The notes beneath the pieces are model-generated. The model saw nothing but the letters and a program-made list of their open reading frames with translations, did not search any database and had not been told where the DNA came from. Below are positions 16,801-23,443 of a stretch of DNA of 42,483 nucleotides, in pieces (within the stretch, counting starts at the first letter, position 1; each line of letters opens with the position of its first letter). Made by a program: the position numbers and the translations under genes. This DNA is from Archaeoglobus sp. (GTDB taxonomy: Archaea > Halobacteriota > Archaeoglobi > Archaeoglobales > Archaeoglobaceae). The stretch spans positions 1 to 42,483 of the forward strand of contig NZ_JACDNT010000016.1 of NCBI RefSeq assembly GCF_017656475.1. Reading direction: 5' to 3'.

Positions 16801-17337
16801 TGTCCTCGACCCTGCAATTATTCCAGCAACATGTGTTCCGTGACCATGGTCGTCGTAGGGTTCTGTTTTACCGTTTACAAAGTCTGCAAATCCTGTTATT
16901 CTGTTTCCAAAGTCGGGGTGCGGTGCGATGCCTGTGTCTATTACTGCCACTTTTACACCTTTTCCTGTGTAGCCCATCTCCCAGACTCCTGAAACGTTAA
17001 CGAAATTCAGGTTCCACAGGTCTTCAGTACCATCTGATGTGGCTGTTGACGAGAACAAATCCGGCATTGAAAGCATCTGGATTTCATCTACAGCCTTTAC
17101 ATCCACGTCGTAGTAAATACCAAGCACTGCTGGATTCTCTGAAAGTTTCTTGATTTCTTCGTAGCTCAAATCCGCAGAAATTGCATTGAACAGCTCTATT
17201 TTCTTTGCATTTTTTATTGAATTGGCGATTTCATCTAAGTGGCCTTCCGAAACCTTTATTATAACCGGCATCGCTGCTGCACTCTGCATACTGAAGGCAA
17301 TTATTAAGCTCATTATTATTGTAATTGTTCTCATCAT
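13825..17337 (-). CDS. Large secreted subtilisin-like serine protease with inserted beta domains and PKD repeats
   Basis: The 1170-residue protein starts with a signal peptide (residues 1-~22) and an inhibitor-like propeptide (~25-90). The S8 protease catalytic triad is D134 (AVIDTGI), H166 (DHGHGTHVAG) and S565 (SGTSMATPH), with the oxyanion Asn at N492. An insertion of about 235 residues (~230-465) sits between the His and Ser parts. Its second half, ELISPSGSAVEPYC to GNWTIRLSS, resembles a convertase P domain. After the protease come a PKD domain (~634-716), a carboxypeptidase-regulatory-like domain (~717-790), several Ig-like repeats and a final PKD-like domain (~1090-1170). No C-terminal membrane anchor is visible. 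It probably acts outside the cell and lies just downstream of the TasA-like operon, with its own 150-base promoter region. Confidence 0.93.
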   Translation of the reverse strand: MMRTITIIMSLIIAFSMQSAAAMPVIIKVSEGHLDEIANSIKNAKKIELFNAISADLSYEEIKKLSENPAVLGIYYDVDVKAVDEIQMLSMPDLFSSTATSDGTEDLWNLNFVNVSGVWEMGYTGKGVKVAVIDTGIAPHPDFGNRITGFADFVNGKTEPYDDHGHGTHVAGIIAGSRTGVAPEAEILAVKVLDSRGSGKLSTVLMGIQWAYENGADVVSMSLGALPGIGGSFSRIISSNEVAEIQLPVYSSLGEIYDEMDNFVPSYIKMRINPDTVNYVWAAPPYGGARVLERVVEGPFTLKFDLIGYVNGEFAVKLENNGEVRELLRISSSSYNTWKTFELSSDAGGKLIFESQGDNYIWLDNIAIPEYDFYDDVENGNSGWNASGWFIVLHTLSKEIPEGFDFELISPSGSAVEPYCVVTTSYYDCQYSPSNVLEKGNWTIRLSSSSTKKVEVDVTAYVVYPSNGHDLLSEAVNEIVSRGIVTVVAAGNSGELGERSIASPGSAERAITVGAADKNGKVAYFSSMGPVGYEKEYIKPDVVAPGVSVVSTWRDGSYASLSGTSMATPHVSGIAAILLQFNPDMSPNDVKRAIEESATDIEEAGKDVKSGSGLVDAYRALTAAMNIEVKKNQPPVVLFEITPEKPVAGEEVLFKSLSYDPDGKISWVRWDFGDGESRVGPGLLHVYEKPGEYTITITACDDKGLTNSTSTTLRVYEATVTVQGYVKNSVGMAVKAEIVTPDMVVSADDSGYYVVEVEKNATVTVLAEGYEEYTFTAEKDGYYNITLKDITPPKIHLPEIGEYINYTELEINAEVFDNETGVSEVVYYLDGSEVENTVKLSEGLHEIKVRASDYDGNAAEAALSFTVDVTKPEITLIDAEWSSEGYKVTLKTSEEVEITAEGGDCSIQGDGLNWVVLVKSGSTVTLQATDRAGNYETMQIVVPEVNIQLIAPSGLTNTAEMRFILPYEAGYSIYVDGKEVYKGTGSGEIAVNLELSDGEHVWWVRAFGTESEKLSFTLDTKPPEVVSVELDGNTLTVKPSEELKWAKANGIEMQKEGEVWTCSISDSEITITMEDLAGNIGVYEYTKKKIVADFTFTPENPKVGERVTFKAYVEGIEYKQIIWLFSNGRMRMGQTTTMSFSSPGEYTVKMAVLTPDYKIAALVVKEIKVS

Positions 17338-17353
17338 ATATCAAATTCACCTT

Positions 17354-17414
17354 TTGCAAAATAAATTTTTTGTTGCAAAATAGAAAATTTCAGAAAATTT
17401 AGAATTCTAAATTT
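17354..17414. promoter_or_regulatory. Upstream region of protease gene: direct repeat and perfect palindrome
   Basis: The 151 bases between the DUF5305 gene end and the protease start are AT-rich. Within 80 bases of the protease ATG there is a direct repeat TTGCAAAATA (17354-17363 and 17373-17382, 19 bases apart). Further upstream is a perfect 20-bp palindrome, AAATTTAGAATTCTAAATTT (17395-17414). The ribosome binding site AGGTGA is at 17348-17353. The repeats are where a regulator could bind, and the palindrome could also end the operon transcript coming from upstream. Function is inferred from position only. Confidence 0.4.
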
Positions 17415-17488
17415 AAGAATTTAAATTAGAATATTAATTCGATTTTTTAAAATATATGTCTTTTCAAAAATAAATTATTAGGAGTAAT

Positions 17489-18475
17489 TCATTTTTCTCT
17501 GCAATAGTAAAGCACACCTCCGTGCACGAAGAAAAACACTTTTTTGTCCCTGTCATAGAAAATGTGTTCGAGGTTCTCATTTGCAGCCTTGAATATGTCT
17601 TCAACAGTCTCAACCTCGACTTTTTCAAGGTTCGTTTCGGGTATTTTTGCAAATGATGCGCTTTTAATCAGTCTATCTCTTTTTGCAGCCTCAATCTCTT
17701 TTTCAAGGAATTTTACGTCTTTATAGACGATCCTAAGCAAAATTGAAGCAATAAGAAATGCTGCGGACAAAATCACAAATGCAGCAGGAATCAAGGTGGC
17801 GTAAAAAGGCTTGGGAACGTTTATAATTCTTTTTTCAGGTATTGTAAATTCCTTGGTCTCGTTTAATGTGGAGAATGAATAATAGGTGCTCTGTACATCT
17901 ACAGGTATTGTGAAGGTAAGTGTTTCGTCAACCTCCCTTCCTTTAATGATTCCACTATATTTGACTTTTTCAATCACCTCAGCGCCCGTTTTACCAAGGA
18001 AGACGCCAAAGGAGTTTTGCGCATCATTTATCCTGCTTTTAAGATCGGACACGTTTATCTCGAAAATAGTCCTTATCTCTCCCTTTGAGCTGTTGGTGGC
18101 AGTAAAATACACTTTCTTCCATACAGGCACGTCATTTACTTCGTAGAAGTAAACCACACTCGTTTCGACGGTAATATCCACATCACTTTTCGGTGACGTC
18201 GTAAAGTAAAATTCTCCTCTGTATTCAGGAGTCAGAGAGTAAGAATAGACGGGAAGAGTCACAAAACTTCCATTTGGCCAGATGGGGTTATCTTTTTTAA
18301 CTTCAGCACCACCCCTGAAATACGCTAGGGCGGAATAGTGGTTAATTAAAACCTCAGTTTCCCTAGTTTCGGGTTTTAAGCCGTTGTAAAGCATATAGGA
18401 AGATATTATCAGGGTTAACAGTGAAGCGACTATAACGACCTTGTAATTTTTTCTCATGTTCAACTTAGCTTCCAT
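17489..18475 (-). CDS. DUF5305-like membrane protein, last gene of the TasA-like operon
   Basis: The 328-residue protein has a membrane segment at ~13-31, a beta-rich extracytoplasmic region of about 200 residues, and a second membrane segment at ~228-250. A charged cytoplasmic tail follows (KDVKFLEKEIEAAKRDR). This two-span architecture matches the archaeal DUF5305 family as I remember it, which often sits next to signal peptidases. No enzymatic motif is visible. It may anchor or assemble the exported subunits. The start at ATG 18475 is supported by GGAGGTGAG nine bases upstream; ATG 18457 is the alternative. It follows the second signal peptidase gene by 19 bases. The function is unknown. 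Confidence 0.65.
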   Translation of the reverse strand: MEAKLNMRKNYKVVIVASLLTLIISSYMLYNGLKPETRETEVLINHYSALAYFRGGAEVKKDNPIWPNGSFVTLPVYSYSLTPEYRGEFYFTTSPKSDVDITVETSVVYFYEVNDVPVWKKVYFTATNSSKGEIRTIFEINVSDLKSRINDAQNSFGVFLGKTGAEVIEKVKYSGIIKGREVDETLTFTIPVDVQSTYYSFSTLNETKEFTIPEKRIINVPKPFYATLIPAAFVILSAAFLIASILLRIVYKDVKFLEKEIEAAKRDRLIKSASFAKIPETNLEKVEVETVEDIFKAANENLEHIFYDRDKKVFFFVHGGVLYYCREK

Positions 18476-18494
18476 GTATATTTCTCACCTCCAT

Positions 18495-19352
18495 TCATAT
18501 ATATTTCTTTTGTGTTTTATAATACAACGGTTTTAAGAAAAATGTGACGATCGAGGCCATAACGAATTGGATGAAGGGGAGTATCCCATATTTGTAGGCT
18601 GGATATAATATTAAAAGGGGTAAAAAGGCATTTATGACTGTAAAATCTTTGATTTCTACTTTTTCATTGGGTTTTAATACTGTGTAGTATGGTGGGGTCT
18701 CGTGGAAAACGTAAACGTCAAAGAATCCATTATTGGTAACAACACCGTTTTCTTCGGTTAGCGATGGAGTTGATAGCAGTGAAACCACAATCAACGAGCC
18801 AGCAAAAATGATTGTGGCTTTCCAGATAGAAAAATGCTTTCTGTATTTTCTTAATTTTATCTCCTTTAATCTCGCCTCTCTTCTCAACTCTTTATCGTTT
18901 TTTGTAAGAGTTTTGAATTCAGAGACCATAAGAACTGATGCAGGAAGCAGGATGAAAAGGAAATACATAAGAAAATTTCTGCTCTTGAATTCATGGAAGA
19001 GGTATCCTATGTAGGGAATTCCGAATTTAAAAGTACCGTAAATATCTTTCTTGCTGACGTTAAACGGATCCGGGTCTTCTACAGCATCACCTTTAGTTTT
19101 AATTCTTTCATCTTCCACTTCGATGATCCTGTGAGTAATTAGCACTTCCTTTTTACCCGAAGGATCGGAAAAAGCTATTACATCGCCAACCTTAACTTCC
19201 GAATTCTTTTTCACGATGATGAGGTCGCCGGGGTACATCAGAGGCTCCATACTGCTGCTCAAAACAACGAGTATTCTGACATCATCCGTGAGAATCTCGT
19301 ACCCGGAAAAAAGGATGAAAAAAACCACCAAAGCAGTAAAAATCCGGTTCAT
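18495..19352 (-). CDS. SipW-type (Ser-His) signal peptidase I with long C-terminal extension
   Basis: The 285-residue protein has an N-terminal membrane anchor, then the catalytic serine in SSSMEPLMYPGDL (S34). H74 in LITHRIIE stands where bacterial type I peptidases have Lys, and KGD (D89) follows. This is the SipW/archaeal/ER Ser-His type. The core ends near residue 120. The remaining ~160 residues add a membrane helix (FLMYFLFILLPASVLMV), a basic stretch, another helix, a short extracytoplasmic beta region and further hydrophobic segments. The family core does not need this extension. GGAGGA lies seven bases before the ATG. It follows the small TasA-like gene with one base between them, so it is clearly co-transcribed. 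Confidence 0.88.
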   Translation of the reverse strand: MNRIFTALVVFFILFSGYEILTDDVRILVVLSSSMEPLMYPGDLIIVKKNSEVKVGDVIAFSDPSGKKEVLITHRIIEVEDERIKTKGDAVEDPDPFNVSKKDIYGTFKFGIPYIGYLFHEFKSRNFLMYFLFILLPASVLMVSEFKTLTKNDKELRREARLKEIKLRKYRKHFSIWKATIIFAGSLIVVSLLSTPSLTEENGVVTNNGFFDVYVFHETPPYYTVLKPNEKVEIKDFTVINAFLPLLILYPAYKYGILPFIQFVMASIVTFFLKPLYYKTQKKYI

Positions 19353-19353
19353 A

Positions 19354-19788
19354 TTATTCCTCCAGAGTAATCGTTACGGGAATTTCCAGAACTTTATATG
19401 GATAGGAAGGGTAGCTTATTTTGAGAATTCCGTTATAAGTGCCGTTCGCATGAGGCTGGATAACCATCCCGACTATCCAGTCATTTAAGTCTTTTTTGAG
19501 GTTGAATTCTACAAAATTCTCCCCATCCCAGTCTAATTCCGGAACTCCGGGGGCATCAACAATTCTGAAAATAACGTCATATTCATACCTAATACCTTCT
19601 TCTCCTTCGAAAACGATTCTCACATCGCTTTCCTTTAAAACGAAGCTCTCTACTGGGTAAATCTCCGAAGCCCAGTGTCCGCTTGTAAAGTAGCCTCTTT
19701 GCACTTCTGAGTCGTAAAAGTAGCTGAGCGTTCCCGACACTAAGATTAGCATCCCTGCGAGCAGTGAAAAAATCAGAGTTCTTTTCAT
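19354..19788 (-). CDS. Small secreted protein with SipW-type signal peptide (TasA-like, fifth in operon)
   Basis: This 144-residue protein begins MKRTLIFSLLAGMLILVSGT followed by LSYFYDSEV, the hydrophobic helix plus T-x-x-YF-x-D cleavage-site pattern of SipW substrates. The mature part of ~120 residues is beta-rich, cysteine-free and ends in strands typical of a single Ig-like domain. It sits between the two signal peptidase genes, with an ATGA overlap upstream and a one-base gap downstream. It is the shortest of the five exported proteins and could be a chain terminator, adaptor or minor subunit. That role is inference; only the signal type and position are directly visible. Confidence 0.72.
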   Translation of the reverse strand: MKRTLIFSLLAGMLILVSGTLSYFYDSEVQRGYFTSGHWASEIYPVESFVLKESDVRIVFEGEEGIRYEYDVIFRIVDAPGVPELDWDGENFVEFNLKKDLNDWIVGMVIQPHANGTYNGILKISYPSYPYKVLEIPVTITLEE

Positions 19789-20234
19789 TTTAAGTCACCG
19801 CCTACAATACTCTTTAATTCAATAATTAATAAAGCTAATCTTGGGAGTAGAATGAGAAGCATATAGCCCCAGAAAGTTCTGACAAAGTTTGCTACAAGGC
19901 CAACTTTTGGTATTTTACCCAAATAAACTCCCACAACCTCTTCTGCCTTCACATTTTCATCCACACGCTGAAGGTTGTCTCCCTTGGTTACGAAACCATT
20001 CTCCGTTTTGCCCACCACACGGTGGGTTATTAAATACGTTTTTCCGTTTATGGTTTTTTTGTAGGTTATAATATCTCCCAGCTCGACATTCTCTTTGGGA
20101 TGTATTACAATCAGGTCTCCCGTCTCAAGCTCTGGAAGCATTGAGGTGCCGTATGTATTCAGAACTCTAAATCCGCTCAGGTAAAGAACAGCAGCCGTGA
20201 GTGTCAACGAGATAGCAGCAATCATAATTTTCAT
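19785..20234 (-). CDS. sipW: SipW-type (Ser-His) signal peptidase I, short form
   Basis: 149 residues from the ATG at 20234. One N-terminal membrane helix is followed by the catalytic serine at S31 (YGTSMLPELETGD) and H71 in LITHRVVG, then KGDN (D86) and a C-terminal membrane helix (LLILLPRLALLIIE). The Ser-His arrangement is that of SipW and archaeal signal peptidases. It probably cleaves the five preproteins encoded around it. The frame is open to 20264, but ATG 20234 overlaps the upstream stop as ATGA and starts directly at the membrane segment, so it is preferred. It overlaps the next gene in the same way. Confidence 0.9.
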   Translation of the reverse strand: MKIMIAAISLTLTAAVLYLSGFRVLNTYGTSMLPELETGDLIVIHPKENVELGDIITYKKTINGKTYLITHRVVGKTENGFVTKGDNLQRVDENVKAEEVVGVYLGKIPKVGLVANFVRTFWGYMLLILLPRLALLIIELKSIVGGDLK

Positions 20235-21157
20235 CTTCTCACCACGCCATGGGCAGCTATGCAATCCCCACTGTTAACGATGTATTCGTCAAAAGCAGCG
20301 TTAACGGATTCGTGCTTGTAGGGGAATCTTCCTGGCGATGGTTTTGGGGGTGGGCAATCTCCAACATAAAGGTGAGTATCGAGAAGTTCCCATCCCTGCA
20401 TGTTGTATGTAACCCTAATTTTTCCATTTCCAGCGTCCTCAACTTTAAGAAATCCCGCAAAGTTGTGTTTCCCAGCATAGATTGGAATCTGAACTGTGCC
20501 TCCGTTATATTGGAAATAACTACCCCATCCCTGCTTGAATTCAATGAAATTTTCACCTATTGCCCAGCAGGTTTCTTCTTTACCTCCATCCAGCTGCTCA
20601 AGGGACAGTTCGAGGTCAAATTTTGCAATATCCCCCTGATACTCGTTTCCTGCGGTGCTGTTGATGTGGAAAGTAAAGTGGATGTCGCATATCTCTCCTG
20701 GATTAATGGGCGAGGTGTAGAATTTTACGTCTTCAAGGTCTCTCAGAGTTTTGTTATCGTTTTCAACAATCATCTGAGAAAAGCTGTCGCACTCAATCCA
20801 AATACCGGTAAAGGTCTGATAGGAGACTTTGTTCACCTGGTTGAGCGGATCGAATCTTGCCTCCTCTTCCGTAAACTCACCACCGAAATCCCTTACATTG
20901 TATATTTTCAGGTCAACTATTGCGGGATTGTTTCCGGCATTCTTTATCCTGATTATTTTTTCCTTGTATTCGCAGGGTTTTGCTTCGATGTCAATTAGCC
21001 TTCCCGGATTATCTGTCCAGCCGTTTTGCCAGAGTTTCAAATCAATATAACCCGTTGTGTAAGTGGATGGAGAAAATTCAATGTCTGAAAAGTAGGCCAG
21101 AGTTCCTCCGGCAAATAAAATTAAAGAAATGGAAAAAAATATGACGTAACTTTTCAT
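20231..21157 (-). CDS. Secreted TasA/camelysin-like protein with extra C-terminal domain (fourth in operon)
   Basis: 308 residues from ATG 21157. A SipW-type signal peptide ends in GGTLAYFSDIEF. A TasA/camelysin-like beta domain follows (~25-185), with TTGYIDLKLW near its start and AGNEYQGDIAKFDLELSLEQ near its end. A second domain of ~110 residues contains two Cys and the segment THLYVGDCPPPKPSPGRFPY, a pattern I recall from other secreted prokaryotic proteins of unknown function. This two-domain build differs from its siblings and could suit a tip or anchoring subunit. The GTG at 21160 is an alternative start. The start and end overlap the neighbouring genes by a few bases. Confidence 0.8.
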   Translation of the reverse strand: MKSYVIFFSISLILFAGGTLAYFSDIEFSPSTYTTGYIDLKLWQNGWTDNPGRLIDIEAKPCEYKEKIIRIKNAGNNPAIVDLKIYNVRDFGGEFTEEEARFDPLNQVNKVSYQTFTGIWIECDSFSQMIVENDNKTLRDLEDVKFYTSPINPGEICDIHFTFHINSTAGNEYQGDIAKFDLELSLEQLDGGKEETCWAIGENFIEFKQGWGSYFQYNGGTVQIPIYAGKHNFAGFLKVEDAGNGKIRVTYNMQGWELLDTHLYVGDCPPPKPSPGRFPYKHESVNAAFDEYIVNSGDCIAAHGVVRR

Positions 21158-21915
21158 CACTCACTCGCCACCTGCTCCAGCTTTACCGTTATGTCAACAA
21201 ATGTGATATCGCCCTGATATTTGTTTCCAGCAGAGGTGTCGAAATCGATGTACATTGCCAGTTCAAGATAACTATCAGTTCCATTTTGCCATCCATCGTT
21301 ATCTATTTCTGGGGGAGGTACGTTGTCGAATCCTGTCATTGCCAGATCTTCTAAATCCATGTATCCGTTGCCATTGGCATCTACAAGGTTGTAAGGCGCT
21401 GCCAAGCCGACAGCTGTGGGTTGATAGTTGTCTATAATTTTGTCTACTCGGGTAGGGGGCAAATCATCATCTATATACCACTTGAAGTGCAGGTGGTGAA
21501 TTTTGATGAATTTTCCCATTCTATTCGCTCCAAGATGCCCGGTAGCATATGGAACACCGACAATCGGGCTCTGGCTTTTTTCTGAGTCGCTCTCCGGCCC
21601 AGCTAAGAAGCCGTCGGTAATGTTTCCGTTGTCATCTTCGTAGTATTCAAAGCTGAAGTTTATCTCCAGATGGTCTCCCCTGTTCTCTCCCCAGTTCCAG
21701 ATTTTAAGCTTTCCATCCTCTCCTGGTTCACCGGGTTTCCAGTCGTAAATGTCGAGAATAACATGTCTTGGAAAACTGTTAGTCAGGCCAATATCCAGTG
21801 ATCCAGCCTCGAAGTAGTTGTTTTTAGCTTCCTCAACATCTGCGAAGTAGGCGTAGGTGCTGAGGGTCGCCATTGCAACTGCTGCAATAAAAACAAATGC
21901 TGCTGCTGTCTTCAT
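21157..21915 (-). CDS. Secreted TasA/camelysin-like protein with EF-hand-like loop (third in operon)
   Basis: The 252-residue protein has a signal helix ending in [14 protein letters not shown], the SipW cleavage pattern, then [10 protein letters not shown], the conserved first strand of the mature fold. Near residue 190 it carries [15 protein letters not shown], a D-x-N-x-N-x-x-D-x-x-D loop that looks like a dockerin/EF-hand calcium site. The end, [20 protein letters not shown], is nearly the same as in its siblings and marks the last strands. It is probably an exported structural subunit that binds Ca2+; the binding is inferred from the loop only. GAGGTG precedes the ATG at good spacing. 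Confidence 0.82.
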   Translation of the reverse strand: MKTAAAFVFIAAVAMATLSTYAYFADVEEAKNNYFEAGSLDIGLTNSFPRHVILDIYDWKPGEPGEDGKLKIWNWGENRGDHLEINFSFEYYEDDNGNITDGFLAGPESDSEKSQSPIVGVPYATGHLGANRMGKFIKIHHLHFKWYIDDDLPPTRVDKIIDNYQPTAVGLAAPYNLVDANGNGYMDLEDLAMTGFDNVPPPEIDNDGWQNGTDSYLELAMYIDFDTSAGNKYQGDITFVDITVKLEQVASE

Positions 21916-21925
21916 TTTTCACACC

Positions 21926-22525
21926 TCAGTAAGGGACACCATTGTCATTTACCTGGAAGGCCTTGAACACAATGTCAAACTGCATCTGGTCTCCCTGATA
22001 CTCGTTTCCAGCATCGCTCTTCATGTGGAAGCTGAACGCCACGTTCACACATTGATTGGGCTCAAGCGTTGTTAGTTCATGCCAAATTCCTTCAACATCC
22101 CTCACGGTCAGTACTCCTTCCCAAATGAGGACATTCCATCCCTCTCCCTCGTTGTATGCGAGATCGAACCACGTCACGTTTGAGAGGTCGTTTACAAGCC
22201 CAGATGGGTCAGCTTCAAGCTCAGGTTCTGTTTCAACGTTGTTCGATTCTGTGATGTTTTCTATTTTCGTATAAACAACAGCCGGATTAGTTCCGTTATT
22301 ACACACGAGCTTGTAAACGCAGAAGTTCAAGCTCGGTTTTGCATCGTCTGTAACAACTACCGATGTGGTCCAGGGGTTCTCTCCGTCAACTGAGATGTCA
22401 ATTGTTCCAGCCGTTATTGTGTTATTATCACTAACCTCAACGTCGTAGAAGTAAGTCAGGGTGCCCGTGGCAATCACTGCCATCATGAAGCCAATGGAAA
22501 GAATGCTCAGTATCGCTTTTCTCAT
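21926..22525 (-). CDS. Secreted TasA/camelysin-like protein (second in operon)
   Basis: 199 residues from ATG 22525, which has GGTGGTGG just upstream; an in-frame GTG at 22537 is less likely. The signal helix ends in TGTLTYFYDVEV, matching the SipW-substrate pattern. The mature domain starts with ITAGTIDISV and ends with SDAGNEYQGDQMQFDIVFKA, the hallmark strands shared with the neighbouring proteins. Three cysteines (FCVYKLVC and NQCVN) suggest a disulfide. Asn-x-Ser/Thr sites are present. It is predicted to be a single-domain subunit of an exported fibre. No HExxH zinc-protease motif is visible, so the camelysin name does not imply peptidase activity here. Confidence 0.82.
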   Translation of the reverse strand: MRKAILSILSIGFMMAVIATGTLTYFYDVEVSDNNTITAGTIDISVDGENPWTTSVVVTDDAKPSLNFCVYKLVCNNGTNPAVVYTKIENITESNNVETEPELEADPSGLVNDLSNVTWFDLAYNEGEGWNVLIWEGVLTVRDVEGIWHELTTLEPNQCVNVAFSFHMKSDAGNEYQGDQMQFDIVFKAFQVNDNGVPY

Positions 22526-22560
22526 TTCCACCACCAAAAAATAGGGAGTGTGTATTTGTA

Positions 22561-23310
22561 TTACCCTGCGAACGGGTTGCTGTTATCGTTAAGCTGCGTA
22601 ACAGCGAACTTCAGGTCTGCCCCCCAGCTGTCTGACTGGGCCATGTTGTCAGTAGCAGTTGAATCCCAGCTCCAATATATTCCAAAGCAGTAAGTTTCGC
22701 AGGGTTCCATGTATCCATCCGGCAAGTGTTCGCTCAGGTTGAAGCTCTGGTCTGAAATCTCGTTGAGGTATCCTTCCCACAAGATTTGTTCGCTTTCAAT
22801 CCCATTTCCGTTGCCATCGCAAATTGGGCACTCACATTCATCTTCATAAACGTCCAGCTTATTGTCACAGTCATCATCTCTCCAGATCATTACGTATATG
22901 TAGTCATCAAGTTCTCCCTCTCCAACTCCGTCGGTGCTGTCTCCAGCTTCACTTTCAGGTTCTGTTATTCCGTTGTCATCATCTTCTTTGACATCGACCA
23001 TGAACCACAGGTATCCAGGGTTGTCGTAGAGATGCAGGCTAACTGTCATCTCTCCAGAATCGCCAGGTTTAACGTCATCAAGCTGCCAGAAGTAGTCACT
23101 CTCTCCTAAATCCTTCTCACTAAAGTTGTGGTAATAGACATTTCCATCCCACTTCCAGTATGTGCTATTCAAATCCACTTTCAGGTCGAGGCTGCCAGCC
23201 GTGAAGGTTCCTGGAGCCATCTCGGTGTCGCTGAAGTACGCAATGGTTCCCGCACCCAGTCCAATTCCAATAAGCCCCACAACAAGGAGGCTATACCAAA
23301 CATTTTTCAC
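22561..23310 (-). CDS. Secreted TasA/camelysin-like protein, first gene of the operon (candidate major subunit)
   Basis: 249 residues from GTG 23310, chosen because GAGGTG lies seven bases upstream; the frame is open to a TTG at 23316. The signal segment ends in [20 protein letters not shown], the most typical SipW-substrate sequence in the window, and SLDLKVDLN opens the mature beta-sandwich. [20 protein letters not shown] is the usual second conserved block of TasA/camelysin-like proteins. An inserted acidic, cysteine-bearing stretch (residues ~140-175, with CDNKLD, CECPIC and DGNGNG) could bind calcium or form disulfides. First position in the operon, next to the promoter, suggests high expression. 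Confidence 0.85.
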   Translation of the reverse strand: MKNVWYSLLVVGLIGIGLGAGTIAYFSDTEMAPGTFTAGSLDLKVDLNSTYWKWDGNVYYHNFSEKDLGESDYFWQLDDVKPGDSGEMTVSLHLYDNPGYLWFMVDVKEDDDNGITEPESEAGDSTDGVGEGELDDYIYVMIWRDDDCDNKLDVYEDECECPICDGNGNGIESEQILWEGYLNEISDQSFNLSEHLPDGYMEPCETYCFGIYWSWDSTATDNMAQSDSWGADLKFAVTQLNDNSNPFAG

Positions 23311-23344
23311 TTCCAATCACCTCGAAAAGTAGTTGTCAGCCATT

Positions 23345-23378
23345 TTTAATATGCTTATTGAAATATAATTACAAATTA
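23345..23378 (-). promoter_or_regulatory. Promoter/operator element of the TasA-like operon
   Basis: This 34-bp AT-rich stretch matches 28 of 34 positions with 23677-23710 in front of the nearby winged-helix gene. Shared blocks on the plus strand are TTTAATATGC, TATAATTA and AATT at identical spacing. On the minus strand it contains a TATA-like ATTATATTT about 50 bases before the first gene, leaving a leader that carries the ribosome binding site. It probably combines a core promoter with an operator site. Binding by the neighbouring regulator is inference. Confidence 0.55.
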
Positions 23379-23443
23379 AAAATATGTATTGCTTGTTCCG
23401 ATTGAAAATTGGGAAAAAAGGTACATAAGTTTCTTATGTATTA

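Noticed and set aside
20249-20998. A 249-codon open frame on the plus strand opposite the fourth TasA-like gene
   Set aside because: It lies entirely antisense to a gene with a clear signal peptide and family motifs, and it shows no recognisable domain. It is a shadow frame.
21926-23310. Camelysin-type metalloprotease activity for the TasA-like proteins
   Set aside because: No HExxH or other zinc-protease motif is visible in any of the five. The family resemblance is structural, so no peptidase function was assigned.
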